64,000 nucleotides of DNA. Origin: Micromonospora sp. WMMD980. GTDB lineage: Bacteria > Actinomycetota > Actinomycetes > Mycobacteriales > Micromonosporaceae. The stretch lies in NCBI RefSeq assembly GCF_029626035.1, contig NZ_JARUBE010000003.1, positions 6,262,001 to 6,326,000 of the forward strand, read 5' to 3'. Shown here in pieces: positions 31,373 through 39,159 of this stretch (positions are counted from its first letter, which is position 1; each line of letters begins with the position of its first letter). The notes below the pieces were generated by a model, which saw only the letters and a list, made by a program, of their open reading frames with translations, did no database searches and was not told the DNA's origin. The position numbers and the translations under genes are program-made.

Positions 31373-32461
31373 TCAGTCCACCCGCAGGCGGTAGCCGCGC
31401 TTCACCACGGTCTGCACCACCCGTGGTGCCTTCAGGCCCACCCGCAACCGGGCCACCGCCATCTCGACGGCGTGCTCGTCCGCACCGCGCGGCAGCGTCC
31501 GCAGCAGCGCGGTGCGGGAGAGCACCTTCCCCGGCGCCGCCGCCAGTGCCCGCAGCACGGCCATCGGGGCCGGCGCCAACTGGCGCAGCTCGCCGTCCAC
31601 CACCGCGGCGTGACCGCGCAGGGTGAGCACGTGCCCGGCCGCCTTCACCGAGACCGTGCGGCGGGGCAGTTCCTCGACGATCGTCCGGACCAACGCGCCG
31701 AGCCGGGCCCGGCTCGGCGCGCTCACCGGTACCCCGCGCCGTATCAGCGGCTCGGCGGTGACGGTGCCCACGCATCCGGCCAGCACGTCGCCCCGCAGCG
31801 CCGCCAGCACCGTCTCGGTCCGGTCCCCGGCCGCCCGCAGCAGTGCCTCCGCAGCCGGGGCGGAGGTGAACGTGACCGCGTCGACGAGTCGCCCGGCGAC
31901 CAGGTCGATGAGCCGGTGCAGCGGCGCCGGGTCGGCCGGCGGCGCCCACCGGTAGACCGGCACCTCGATCACGGTGGCCCCGGCCGCGACGAGCGCCTCG
32001 GTGCACTCCGGCTGCCGGTCGCCGTGCAGCTGCAACGCCACCACCTGGCCGGCCACGCCGCGCCGGACCAGGTGCTCGACCACCTCGTCGCAGCTCTCCG
32101 AGCCGGGCGACCAGTGTTCGCGCAGGCCCGCAGCGCGGATCGCCCCGGTCGCCTTCGGCCCGCGCGACACCACGTACGAGCGGGCCAGCGCGGCGTGCAG
32201 CGGGTCGCCCAGCCCCCAGCCCTCGGCCGCCTCCAGCCAGCCCCGCATCCCGATCCCGGTGTTGGCCATCAACACGTCCGGCGGGTGCTCCAGGCAGGCC
32301 CGGGTGGCTTCGCGCAGGTCGCTGTCGTCGGCCAGCGGCACGATCCGCAGCGCCGGGGCGAGCACCACCCGGGCCCCGCGACGCTGGAACAGCGCGGCCA
32401 GTTCGTCCCGCCGCCGGTCCGCGGTGACCCCGATGGTGAAGCCCGCCAGTTCGTCCCGCAT
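31373..32461 (-). CDS. HemD-like/winged-helix regulator (NnaR type)
   Basis: A 362-residue fusion. Residues 1-~260 are a uroporphyrinogen-III synthase fold (GFTIGVTADRRRDELAALFQRRGARVVLAP, VVSRGPKATGAIRAAGL, DAVTFTSAPAAEALL). Residues ~270-362 are an OmpR-type winged helix (LRALAAAPGKVLSRTALLRTL...VEMAVARLRVGLK...VVQTVVKRGYRLRVD). This architecture matches the mycobacterial/streptomycete NnaR regulators of nitrite/nitrate assimilation, which are transcription factors rather than haem enzymes. GGAGGAG precedes the ATG. The stop is 8 nt from the converging rubrerythrin stop. No nir/nas genes are in the window. Confidence 0.87.
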   Translation of the reverse strand: MRDELAGFTIGVTADRRRDELAALFQRRGARVVLAPALRIVPLADDSDLREATRACLEHPPDVLMANTGIGMRGWLEAAEGWGLGDPLHAALARSYVVSRGPKATGAIRAAGLREHWSPGSESCDEVVEHLVRRGVAGQVVALQLHGDRQPECTEALVAAGATVIEVPVYRWAPPADPAPLHRLIDLVAGRLVDAVTFTSAPAAEALLRAAGDRTETVLAALRGDVLAGCVGTVTAEPLIRRGVPVSAPSRARLGALVRTIVEELPRRTVSVKAAGHVLTLRGHAAVVDGELRQLAPAPMAVLRALAAAPGKVLSRTALLRTLPRGADEHAVEMAVARLRVGLKAPRVVQTVVKRGYRLRVD

Positions 32462-32590
32462 TCACTCCTCCTGCCGCAGCCGCACCTCGACCAGGCCCGG
32501 GTGGCCGCCAGGCCCCGCGTCGCCACGGTCGGCGTCGAGCCGGTTCAGCCGGCGGGCCGCGAGCCGGTCCCGCGTCGCGGCCGGGCTCAT
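32462..32590 (-). CDS. Small hypothetical protein upstream of the NnaR-type gene
   Basis: A possible 42-residue gene (MSPAATRDRLAARRLNRLD start) whose TGA is directly followed by the ATG of the regulator (TGAATG) and whose ATG overlaps the stop of another tiny ORF (ATGA). The compact arrangement suggests translational coupling. The sequence is charged, without recognisable domain. It contains the GGAGGAG that serves the regulator, so it could also be just leader sequence. Confidence 0.4.
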   Translation of the reverse strand: MSPAATRDRLAARRLNRLDADRGDAGPGGHPGLVEVRLRQEE

Positions 32591-32712
32591 CGCCGCGCCT
32601 CCCGCACGTCCCGCCACTCGTCGGAGCAGCCGCCGCACCGCACCGCGCGGTACGGGCAGTGCGTGGCCGCCTCGCCGGGGACGCGCCCCCGGTTGTGTCG
32701 CCACGCGTGCAC
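32587..32712 (-). CDS. Small Cys-rich hypothetical protein
   Basis: A possible 41-residue GTG-initiated ORF in a different frame from its neighbours. It contains HCPYRAVRCGGCSDEW, a candidate metal site with Cys-x6-Cys-x2-Cys and a nearby His. An in-frame stop 9 nt before the GTG fixes the maximal start. Its stop overlaps the next small ORF (ATGA), making a chain of three coupled starts ending in the NnaR-type regulator. The ribosome-binding site is poor and no family is recognised. Confidence 0.4.
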   Translation of the reverse strand: MHAWRHNRGRVPGEAATHCPYRAVRCGGCSDEWRDVREARR

Positions 32713-32805
32713 CGTCTGTCATGTCGGGAAAGCGTGCCGCCGGGCGGTTTCCGGCCCGGGTCCCTCCTGTTTCGGTCCTGTCAAGAGCGCCGCACACCGC
32801 ACGGC

Positions 32806-32855
32806 GTGACGGACCGGACGGCAGCATCTAGAATGTGAGAAATTAGTCTCACATT
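32806..32855 (+). promoter_or_regulatory. Strong promoter overlapped by a 24-bp dyad operator
   Basis: GTGACG (32806-32811) and TAGAAT (32829-32834) with a 17-bp spacer form one of the best -35/-10 pairs in the window. A perfect dyad, AATGTGAGA (32832-32840) and TCTCACATT (32847-32855) with a 6-nt AATTAG centre, runs from the -10 over the start site. Its AT-richness stands out. A repressor binding here would shut the methyltransferase gene off. Confidence 0.75.
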
Positions 32856-32868
32856 TCGGGAGGCAAGG

Positions 32869-33567
32869 ATGAGCGTGACGGACGCGTTCGACGCCGTGGC
32901 CGGCAGCTACGACCAGGCCCGGCGCCGACTGGTGCCCTGCTTCGACGCGTTCTACGGCACGGCCGTCGAGGTGGCCGCACCGCCGCTCCGGGCGGCGCTG
33001 GCCGCCGGGCGTACCCCCGAGGTGCTGGACCTGGGCGCGGGCACCGGCTTGCTCGCCCTACTGCTCTCCGCGGCCGTCCCGGGCGTTCGGATGACGCTCG
33101 TCGACGGCGCGCCGGCCATGCTGGCGGTGGCCGCCGGCCACCTGGCCGCCCGCGGGGTGCCGCACCGCGCGGTGCACGCCGACCTGGCCGACCCGCTGCC
33201 CGCCGGCCGCTACGACGCGGTGGTCTCCGCGCTGGCCGTCCACCACCTCGACGACGACGGCAAGCGGGCGCTCTACCGGCGGGCGGCCGACGTGCTGGCA
33301 CCCGACGGGGTGTTCGTCAACGCCGAGCAGGTGGCCGGTCCGACCCCGGCGTTGGACCGGCGCTACGACGAGGTGTGGACGGCGCGCATCGTCGAGTTGG
33401 GCTCGGACGCGGACGAGATCGCCGCCTCCCGGGCGCGGATGCGCTTCGACCGCCCGGCCACGGTGGCCGATCAGTGTCACTGGCTCGGCGAGGCCGGGCT
33501 GGTCGACATCGACTGCTTCTTCAAGGAGTGGCGCTTCGCCGTCCTCGGCGGTCGTCGTCCCCGGTGA
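32869..33567 (+). CDS. Class I SAM-dependent methyltransferase
   Basis: A 232-residue methyltransferase. Motif I is VLDLGAGTGLLALLL, with DGAPAML following the acidic ribose-binding position, and motif IV is YDAVVSALAVHHLDD. The N-terminal AFDAVAGSYDQARRRLVPCFDAFYG resembles the Tam/UbiE-like small-molecule methyltransferases. Substrate unknown. GGGAGG precedes the ATG. It stands alone behind a dyad-covered promoter, so it is likely inducible by a repressor encoded elsewhere. Confidence 0.88.
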   Translation: MSVTDAFDAVAGSYDQARRRLVPCFDAFYGTAVEVAAPPLRAALAAGRTPEVLDLGAGTGLLALLLSAAVPGVRMTLVDGAPAMLAVAAGHLAARGVPHRAVHADLADPLPAGRYDAVVSALAVHHLDDDGKRALYRRAADVLAPDGVFVNAEQVAGPTPALDRRYDEVWTARIVELGSDADEIAASRARMRFDRPATVADQCHWLGEAGLVDIDCFFKEWRFAVLGGRRPR

Positions 33568-33604
33568 GCCGAGGTGTCCGGATCCGCGATCGGCGCGAGC
33601 AGGG

Positions 33605-33634
33605 ATGACTACTGGTCATACCGCTGGGTAGTCT
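33605..33634 (+). promoter_or_regulatory. Promoter-operator of the toxin-antitoxin pair
   Basis: ATGACT (33605-33610) and TAGTCT (33629-33634), 18 bp apart, end 6 nt before the antitoxin ATG, so the mRNA should be leaderless. The -35 is part of the palindrome ATGAC-TACTG-GTCAT (33605-33619), and GACTAC (33607-33612) is mirrored by GTAGTC (33628-33633). The 12-mer ATACCGCTGGGT (33618-33629) recurs at 50445-50456 in the XRE gene promoter. Confidence 0.7.
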
Positions 33635-33640
33635 ACTCGG

Positions 33641-33901
33641 ATGACCGCCAAGGTGACACTGTCGTTCTCCGACGAGACGATCGAGGAAGCGCGTCGGTAC
33701 GCCAAGCGGGAAGGGCTCTCCCTCTCCGCCTGGATGGACCGGGCCGCCCGGGAGAAGGCGCTGCGCGAGCTCTTCACCGCGCACGCCGACGCGGTCGGCC
33801 GCGCCGGCCTGGACCTGGAATCCGCCGCCCTGGCCGACGCCCAGGAGGTCGGCACGGTCCACGACGCGCTGTTCGGCGGTGGACATCCGCGTGCTGCGTA
33901 G
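33641..33901 (+). CDS. Ribbon-helix-helix antitoxin
   Basis: An 86-residue protein starting MTAKVTLSFSDETIEEARRYAKREGLSLSAWMDRAAREKAL, a RHH DNA-binding fold as in CopG/MazE-type antitoxins. The C-terminal ~40 residues are acidic and Ala-rich, typical of the toxin-neutralising tail. It overlaps the toxin gene by 23 nt. The palindromic promoter suggests autoregulation by the complex. Confidence 0.85.
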   Translation: MTAKVTLSFSDETIEEARRYAKREGLSLSAWMDRAAREKALRELFTAHADAVGRAGLDLESAALADAQEVGTVHDALFGGGHPRAA

Positions 33902-34184
33902 GGGAGAGGTCTGGCGCATCTCCGGCGCCCGGGAACGGTTCGGGCTGGTCATCAGCACCGACGTCTACAACTCCACCGCGGTGCCGATCGTGATCGTGGC
34001 CGAGGTGGTCGAGGAGTCGCTGCTGCGCGACTCGCCGCTGGCCGTCCGCATGGGCGGCTCCGTGGTGATGCCCGACCGGCTCTCCTCGCCGATGAAGAAG
34101 TGGTTCACCGAGTGCGTGGACGTGGCCGACACCGAGACCATGCAGCGGGTCGGCCGGGCGCTGCGGATCCTCCAGGAACTGTGA
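33879..34184 (+). CDS. MazF/PemK-type toxin
   Basis: A 101-residue PemK/MazF-fold protein: LRRGEVWRISGARERFGLVISTDVYN (RGEVW and the R-x-G-LVI strand), VVEESLLRDSPLAV and PMKKWFTECVDVADTETMQRVGRALRILQEL. MazF enzymes are sequence-specific, ribosome-independent mRNA interferases. It starts at GTG 33879 inside the antitoxin gene, so toxin synthesis depends on antitoxin translation. The usual R...S/T catalytic pair appears to be present but the cleavage specificity is unknown. Confidence 0.85.
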   Translation: MDIRVLRRGEVWRISGARERFGLVISTDVYNSTAVPIVIVAEVVEESLLRDSPLAVRMGGSVVMPDRLSSPMKKWFTECVDVADTETMQRVGRALRILQEL

Positions 34185-34229
34185 CCCGCGCCATGTGAAT
34201 GCGCAGGCCGGGCGCGGGGTGACCCCGTT

Positions 34230-34259
34230 TTGACCTGCCGCCGGGCGGCCGGGTATCGT
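34230..34259 (+). promoter_or_regulatory. Promoter of rplM-rpsI
   Basis: TTGACC (34230-34235) and TATCGT (34254-34259) with an 18-bp spacer give a near-consensus housekeeping promoter. The resulting leader of about 125 nt before rplM is GC-rich and contains a GCGCGC-closed stem (about 34319-34366), compatible with an autoregulatory L13 leader, though I cannot match it to a known class. Confidence 0.65.
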
Positions 34260-34392
34260 TGCCTGCTGTTGTACGACATTCTTAGGCGTGCCGCATCAGG
34301 TACGCTTGGTCGTTCGTGCGCGCTGGTTCGACTGGGAAGCCCCGGTTACCTCGGCGCGCGACCCCAGACCGACGACGAGACAAGGTAGACCT

Positions 34393-34836
34393 GTGCGTAC
34401 GTACAGCCCGAAGCCGGGTGAGATCGAGCGTCAGTGGCACGTCATCGACGCCTCTGACGTCGTGCTGGGCCGCCTCGCGACCCACGCCGCCACGCTGCTG
34501 CGTGGCAAGCACAAGCCGACTTTCGCGCCGCACGTCGACACGGGCGACTTCGTCGTCATCGTGAACGCGGGCAAGGTCGCGCTGACCGGCAACAAGCGTC
34601 AGACCAAGGTTGCTTACCGCCACTCCGGCTACCCGGGTGGTCTGAAGCGGGTCGGCTACGACGAGCTGCTCACCAAGCGGCCCGAGCGGGCCATCGAGCT
34701 GGCCGTGAAGGGCATGCTCCCGCACAACAAGCTGGGCCGTCAGATTCTCAAGAAGCTGAAGGTCTACGCCGGTGCCGAGCACCCGCACGGCGCGCAGCAG
34801 CCGGCGCCGTTCGAGATCAAGCAGATCGCGCAGTGA
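34393..34836 (+). CDS. rplM: 50S ribosomal protein L13
   Basis: A 147-residue L13: [30 protein letters not shown] start, then the L13 signature [14 protein letters not shown] and [14 protein letters not shown]13 is an early 50S assembly protein. GTG start at 34393 is fixed by homology to the canonical N-terminus. rpsI follows after 20 nt; the pair is almost universal. Confidence 0.97.
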   Translation: MRTYSPKPGEIERQWHVIDASDVVLGRLATHAATLLRGKHKPTFAPHVDTGDFVVIVNAGKVALTGNKRQTKVAYRHSGYPGGLKRVGYDELLTKRPERAIELAVKGMLPHNKLGRQILKKLKVYAGAEHPHGAQQPAPFEIKQIAQ

Positions 34837-34856
34837 GCGCGGGCGAAGGAAGCAGC

Positions 34857-35321
34857 ATGACCGACATCACCGAGACCGAGGTCGCCCCCGAGGCCACCGA
34901 GGCGCCGGCGCCCGTCGCGCGCGCGCCCCGCGGTGACCGCCCGATCCAGACCGTGGGCCGTCGCAAGGAAGCCATCGTCCGGGTCCGGATCATCCCGGGC
35001 AGCGGCAAGATCACCTGCAACGGCCGCGACCTCGAGGCCTACTTCCCGAGCAAGGTGCACCAGCAGCTCATCAAGGACCCGCTGGTCACCGCCGAGAAGC
35101 CGGAAGCCTTCGACGTGATCGCCAACCTGCGTGGCGGCGGCACCACCGGCCAGGCCGGCGCGCTGCGGCTCGCCATCGCCCGGGCTCTGATCGTCAACGA
35201 GCCCGACGACCGCCCGGCCCTGAAGAAGGCCGGCTTCCTGACCCGTGACGCCCGGGTCAAGGAGAGCAAGAAGTACGGCCTCAAGAAGGCCCGTAAGGCT
35301 CCTCAGTACTCGAAGCGCTGA
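34857..35321 (+). CDS. rpsI: 30S ribosomal protein S9
   Basis: A 154-residue S9 with a ~35-residue acidic Ala/Pro-rich N-terminal extension common in actinobacteria, the core [26 protein letters not shown] and the invariant C-terminal SKR that touches the P-site tRNA anticodon. ATG at 34857 follows GAAGGAAG. A hairpin with a T-rich run closes the operon. Confidence 0.97.
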   Translation: MTDITETEVAPEATEAPAPVARAPRGDRPIQTVGRRKEAIVRVRIIPGSGKITCNGRDLEAYFPSKVHQQLIKDPLVTAEKPEAFDVIANLRGGGTTGQAGALRLAIARALIVNEPDDRPALKKAGFLTRDARVKESKKYGLKKARKAPQYSKR

Positions 35322-35350
35322 TCACCAACAGCGTCTTGTACTTCTGACGG

Positions 35351-35400
35351 ACGGCCGGGTCCGCCTCCCTTCTGCGGGGGCGGCCCGGCCGTTCCGCGTT
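35351..35400 (+). terminator. Terminator after rpsI
   Basis: ACGGCCGGGTCCGCCTCC (35351-35368) pairs with the segment ending GGCCCGGCCGT at 35392, and a short T/C-rich run follows. It lies 29 nt after rpsI and 47 nt before glmM. Confidence 0.7.
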
Positions 35401-35438
35401 TCTCTCCCTCAACGGCAGTTCCACGGAGGTTGGCGGGT

Positions 35439-36794
35439 ATGGGCCGGTTGTTCGGCACGGATGGCGTACGCGGGCGGGCGAACGCGGATCTCACCCCGGA
35501 GTTGGCGCTCGCGGTCGCGGTGGCCGCGGCCCACACACTGGCCGAGACGGACCGGAGCCATCCGCCGCTCGCGGTGGTGGGCCGGGACACCCGGGCCAGC
35601 GGCGAGATGCTGGAGGCGGCCGTCGTCGCCGGCCTGACCAGCGCCGGTGCGAACGTGGTCCGGGTCGGCGTGCTGCCCACCCCGGCCGTGGCGTTCCTCA
35701 CCGCCGAGATCAAGGCCGACCTCGGCGTGATGCTCTCCGCGTCGCACAACCCGATGCCCGACAACGGCATCAAGCTCTTCGCCGCCGGCGGGCACAAGCT
35801 GCCCGACGAGATCGAGATGCGGATCGAGGCAGCCGTCGAGGCGAACACCACCACCGCCTGGAAGCGCCCGATCGGTGCCGGCGTGGGTCGGGTCAACGAC
35901 CTGCTCGACGGCGCCGACCACTACGTGCAGCACCTGGTCGGCACCGTGCCGCACCGCCTCGACGGGCTCAAGGTAGTGGTCGACTGCGCCAACGGCGCGG
36001 CCGCCGACGTCGCCCCGGTGGCCTACCGGGAGGCCGGTGCCGAGGTGATCGCCATCCACGCCGAGCCGGACGGGCTCAACATCAACGACGAGTGCGGCTC
36101 CAACCACATCGACGCGCTGCGCGCCGCCGTGGTCGAGCACGGCGCGCACCTCGGCCTCGCCCACGACGGCGACGCCGACCGGTGCGTCGCGGTCACCGCC
36201 GACGGCGAGGAGGTCGACGGCGACCAGGTCATGGCGATCCTCGCCCTGGCCATGCGCGACGCCGGCGAGCTGACCCAGGACACCCTGGTCGCCACCGTGA
36301 TGAGCAACCTCGGCCTGCGGCTGGCCATGTCCGCGCACGGCATCCGGCTGGTCGAGACCAAGGTCGGCGACCGGTACGTGCTGGAGGAGCTGCGCGCCTC
36401 CGGGCTGGCCCTGGGCGGCGAGCAGAGCGGGCACATCGTGCTGCCCGCGTACGCCACCACCGGCGACGGCGTGCTCACCGGCCTGCACCTGATGGCCCGG
36501 ATGGCCGCCACCGGCACCTCCCTGGCCGAGCTGGCCGCCGTGGTCACCAGGCTGCCCCAGGTGCTGATCAACGTGCCGGTCGGCGACCGTACCGTCGGCG
36601 CGGCCGCCCCGGCCGTGCGCGCCGAGGTCGAGCGGGCCGAGGCCGAGCTGGGCGAGGCCGGCCGGGTGCTGCTCCGCCCGTCCGGCACCGAGCCGCTGGT
36701 GCGGGTCATGGTCGAGGCCGCCACCGAGGCCACCGCGCGCGAGGTCGCCGAGCGGATCGCCGGGCACGTGCGCACCGCCAGCCCGGTCGCCTGA
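35439..36794 (+). CDS. glmM: Phosphoglucosamine mutase
   Basis: A 451-residue enzyme converting glucosamine-6-P to glucosamine-1-P for UDP-GlcNAc and peptidoglycan synthesis. Motifs are [11 protein letters not shown], the phosphoserine loop [15 protein letters not shown], metal-binding HDGDADRC, sugar-binding [10 protein letters not shown] and C-terminal [15 protein letters not shown] at 35439 is chosen over an in-frame TTG 9 nt upstream because GGAGG is 9 nt away. Its linkage to rplM-rpsI is classical in actinobacteria. Confidence 0.97.
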   Translation: MGRLFGTDGVRGRANADLTPELALAVAVAAAHTLAETDRSHPPLAVVGRDTRASGEMLEAAVVAGLTSAGANVVRVGVLPTPAVAFLTAEIKADLGVMLSASHNPMPDNGIKLFAAGGHKLPDEIEMRIEAAVEANTTTAWKRPIGAGVGRVNDLLDGADHYVQHLVGTVPHRLDGLKVVVDCANGAAADVAPVAYREAGAEVIAIHAEPDGLNINDECGSNHIDALRAAVVEHGAHLGLAHDGDADRCVAVTADGEEVDGDQVMAILALAMRDAGELTQDTLVATVMSNLGLRLAMSAHGIRLVETKVGDRYVLEELRASGLALGGEQSGHIVLPAYATTGDGVLTGLHLMARMAATGTSLAELAAVVTRLPQVLINVPVGDRTVGAAAPAVRAEVERAEAELGEAGRVLLRPSGTEPLVRVMVEAATEATAREVAERIAGHVRTASPVA

Positions 36795-36798
36795 CCAC

Positions 36799-36836
36799 CG
36801 CCCCGGGCCCGCCGGTCCACCCGGCGGGCCGGGGCG
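36799..36836. terminator. Bidirectional terminator between glmM and ltaE
   Basis: A long GC stem (arms about 36799-36815 and 36821-36836, with CCCGCCGG / CCGGCGGG at the loop and one bulge) fills the 43-nt convergent gap between the two stop codons. Confidence 0.75.
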
Positions 36837-36837
36837 A

Positions 36838-37944
36838 TCAGGTCGTCGGCAGGCGGCGCAGAAAGCGGGCGGCCAGCTCGCGTACGCCGTCGGCGTCCAG
36901 CTCCAGCGCCGGCCCGGCGATCGTCACCTCGGCCAACGCCAGCCCCGGCACCTCGCTGTCCCGCCAGCCGCCGACGAACCACGTCCGCTCCTCCTCGGCG
37001 AGCGCGACGTTGGCGGCGTCGAGCACCGCCGCCGGGTAGGGCAGCCAGACCCGGAACTGGTGGGTGTGCGGCGGCGTCGGGTGGACCCGGGCGCCGGGCA
37101 GCGTGGCCAGCGCCTCGGCCACCACCTTCGCGTGCCCCACGTAGCCGCCGAGCCGGGGCAGCTCCCGCTCCAACCCGGCCAGCGCGGCGAGCGCCACCGG
37201 CCACTGCTGGAACAGCGTGCCGCCGTACCGGTGCCGCCAGGCGCGGGCGTACCGGATCAGCTCCGCGTCACCGGCCAGCACCGCGCCGGCGTGGCCGCCG
37301 AGAGACTTGTAGAGCGAGACATAGGTGCTGTCGGCCAACGCCGTGATCTCGGCCGTCGAGTAGCCGAGGTGGATGGTCGACTCCCAGAGCCGGGCGCCGT
37401 CGAAGTGCACCCGCGCGCCCCGGGCCCGCGCCGCCGCGACGACCGCGACCAGTTCGTCCCAGGTCGGCAGCACGAAGCCGGCGTCGCGCAGCGGCAGCTC
37501 CAGGCAGAGCGTGCCGATCGGCTCGTCGAGCGCGGTCACCTCCTCGGCCGTCGGGTTGCGCGGCGCGGTGGTGGTGCGCACCGCCCGCACGCCGGTGAGC
37601 AGGGTGAACGCGTCGCGCTCGTGCAGCATCGGGTGGCTGAGCGGGTGCAGGCCGACGGCGGGCCGGCCGGTCAGCTCCGCGCCGTAGCGCACCGCCACCT
37701 GTTGGGCCATCGTGCCGGACGGAAACAGGGCGGCAGCCTCCGCGCCGAGCAGTTCGGCGACCCGCGCCTCCAGCTCCGCCACCGCGCCGCCCTCACCGTA
37801 GAAGTCGGGCAGGTCGTCGCCGGCCACCGCGTCCAGCGCGGCCAACTGCTCCCGCGCCGTCGCCGGGCGTACGCCGGAGAGCATCGTGTCGCAGCCGCGC
37901 TGGGCGGCGAGCCGGCGCAGCCGCTCGGCGTACCCGTCGCTCAT
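36838..37944 (-). CDS. Threonine aldolase (beta-eliminating lyase family)
   Basis: A 368-residue fold-type I PLP enzyme. The N-terminal ~35 residues (MSDGYAERLRRLAAQRGCDTML) are an extension seen in actinobacterial members. The core has LFPSGTMAQQVAVRY, HFDGARLWES and the PLP lysine in YVSLYKSLGGHAGAVLAG. It probably cleaves L-threonine or L-allo-threonine to glycine and acetaldehyde. Its ATG overlaps the upstream aminotransferase stop (ATGA), so the two form an operon. Confidence 0.88.
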   Translation of the reverse strand: MSDGYAERLRRLAAQRGCDTMLSGVRPATAREQLAALDAVAGDDLPDFYGEGGAVAELEARVAELLGAEAAALFPSGTMAQQVAVRYGAELTGRPAVGLHPLSHPMLHERDAFTLLTGVRAVRTTTAPRNPTAEEVTALDEPIGTLCLELPLRDAGFVLPTWDELVAVVAAARARGARVHFDGARLWESTIHLGYSTAEITALADSTYVSLYKSLGGHAGAVLAGDAELIRYARAWRHRYGGTLFQQWPVALAALAGLERELPRLGGYVGHAKVVAEALATLPGARVHPTPPHTHQFRVWLPYPAAVLDAANVALAEEERTWFVGGWRDSEVPGLALAEVTIAGPALELDADGVRELAARFLRRLPTT

Positions 37945-39128
37945 CCGTCCTCCCGGAGTCGGCCCAGCCGGGTCACCGCCTCGGCGAGCACCTCCGGCCG
38001 CTTGCAGAACGCGAACCGGACCAACCGGCGGCCCGCCGCCACGTCGTCGTAGAAGACCTGCGTCGGCACCGCCACCACCCCGCACCGCTCCGGCAGGGCC
38101 TGGCAGAACTCCACCCCGTCCCGGCCGCCGAGCGGGGAGACGTCGGCGGTCACGAAGTAGGTCCCCTCCGGCGCGAGCACCCCGAACCCGGCGTCGGCGA
38201 GCCCGGCCACCAGTTGGTCCCGCCGGCGTTGCAGGTCGTCGGCGAAACCGGTGAAGTACGCGTCCGGCAGCCCGAGCGCCACCGCCACCGCCGGTTGCAG
38301 CGGGCCCGCGTTGACGAACGTCAGGAACTGCTTCACCCGCAGCACGGCCGCCACCAGGGACGCCGGGCCGCTCACCCAACCGACCTTCCAGCCGGTGCAG
38401 GAGAACGTCTTGCCGGCCGAGGAGACGCGCAGTGTCCGCTCCCGCATCCCGGGCAGCGTGGCCAGCGGTATGTGTGGCGCGGCGGCGTCGGTGAAGACCA
38501 GGTGCTCGTAGACCTCGTCGGTGACCGCGTACGCGCCGTGCTCCCCGCACAGCTCGGCGACCAGCGCCAGCTCGTCGGCGGTGAACACCTTCCCGGTCGG
38601 GTTGTGCGGCGAGTTCAGCAGCACCAATCGGGTCTGCGGCCCGAACGCCGCGCGCAGCTCGGCCGGGTCGAAGGCGTACCGGCCGTCGGTGCCCGGGCGC
38701 AGCGTCACCGGCCGGCGCACCGCCCCGGCCAGTGCGATCGAGGCGGCGTACGAGTCGTAGTACGGCTCGAAGCAGACCACCTCGTCGCCCGGCTCGCAGA
38801 GCGCCAGGATGGCCGCCGCGATCGCCTCGGTCGCGCCGGCCGTCACCACGATCTCGCCGTCCGGGTCGTACTCCAGACCCCAGAACCGGCGCTGGTGGGC
38901 CGCCACGGCCGCGCGCAACGCGGGGATCCCGGGGCCCGGCGGGTACTGGTTGTGGCCGGTACGCAGCGCCTCGGCGGCGGCGGCCAGCATCTCGGGCGGG
39001 CCGTCCGTGTCCGGGAAGCCCTGCCCCAGGTTGACCGCGCCGGTGCGCACGGCCAGCGCCGACATCTCGGCGAAGATGGTGGTGCCGAACGGCCGCATCC
39101 GGGCCACCAGCGGATCGGTCGTCGTCAC
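37941..39128 (-). CDS. Class I/II PLP aminotransferase
   Basis: A 395-residue enzyme similar to DapC/YbdL-type aminotransferases: PFGTTIFAEMSALAVRTGAVNLGQGFPDTDGP, LNSPHNPTGKV, AVTDEVYEHLVF, PLP lysine in SSAGKTFSCTGWKVGW and the carboxylate-binding RFAFCKRPE. Substrate could be methionine, kynurenine or N-succinyl-diaminopimelate precursors; I cannot choose. GTG at 39128 is preferred because TAGGCT lies 7 nt upstream, the leaderless spacing, over an upstream in-frame ATG. Confidence 0.88.
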   Translation of the reverse strand: MTTTDPLVARMRPFGTTIFAEMSALAVRTGAVNLGQGFPDTDGPPEMLAAAAEALRTGHNQYPPGPGIPALRAAVAAHQRRFWGLEYDPDGEIVVTAGATEAIAAAILALCEPGDEVVCFEPYYDSYAASIALAGAVRRPVTLRPGTDGRYAFDPAELRAAFGPQTRLVLLNSPHNPTGKVFTADELALVAELCGEHGAYAVTDEVYEHLVFTDAAAPHIPLATLPGMRERTLRVSSAGKTFSCTGWKVGWVSGPASLVAAVLRVKQFLTFVNAGPLQPAVAVALGLPDAYFTGFADDLQRRRDQLVAGLADAGFGVLAPEGTYFVTADVSPLGGRDGVEFCQALPERCGVVAVPTQVFYDDVAAGRRLVRFAFCKRPEVLAEAVTRLGRLREDG

Positions 39129-39135
39129 GGCGGCC

Positions 39136-39141
39136 AGCCTA
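39136..39141 (-). promoter_or_regulatory. TAGGCT -10 box, leaderless aminotransferase promoter
   Basis: On the minus strand TAGGCT is followed by 7 nt and the GTG at 39128, with no ribosome-binding site. Confidence 0.6.
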
Positions 39142-39159
39142 CGGCCCGCCGCCGGGCCC

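Noticed and set aside
31373..32461. Annotating the HemD-fold protein as a haem biosynthesis enzyme
   Set aside because: The fused OmpR-type winged helix and lack of other hem genes favour the NnaR-type regulator role.
34319..34366. GGTTCGA in the rplM leader resembles a tRNA T-loop
   Set aside because: No acceptor, D or anticodon stems can be built around it; more likely part of a leader RNA stem.
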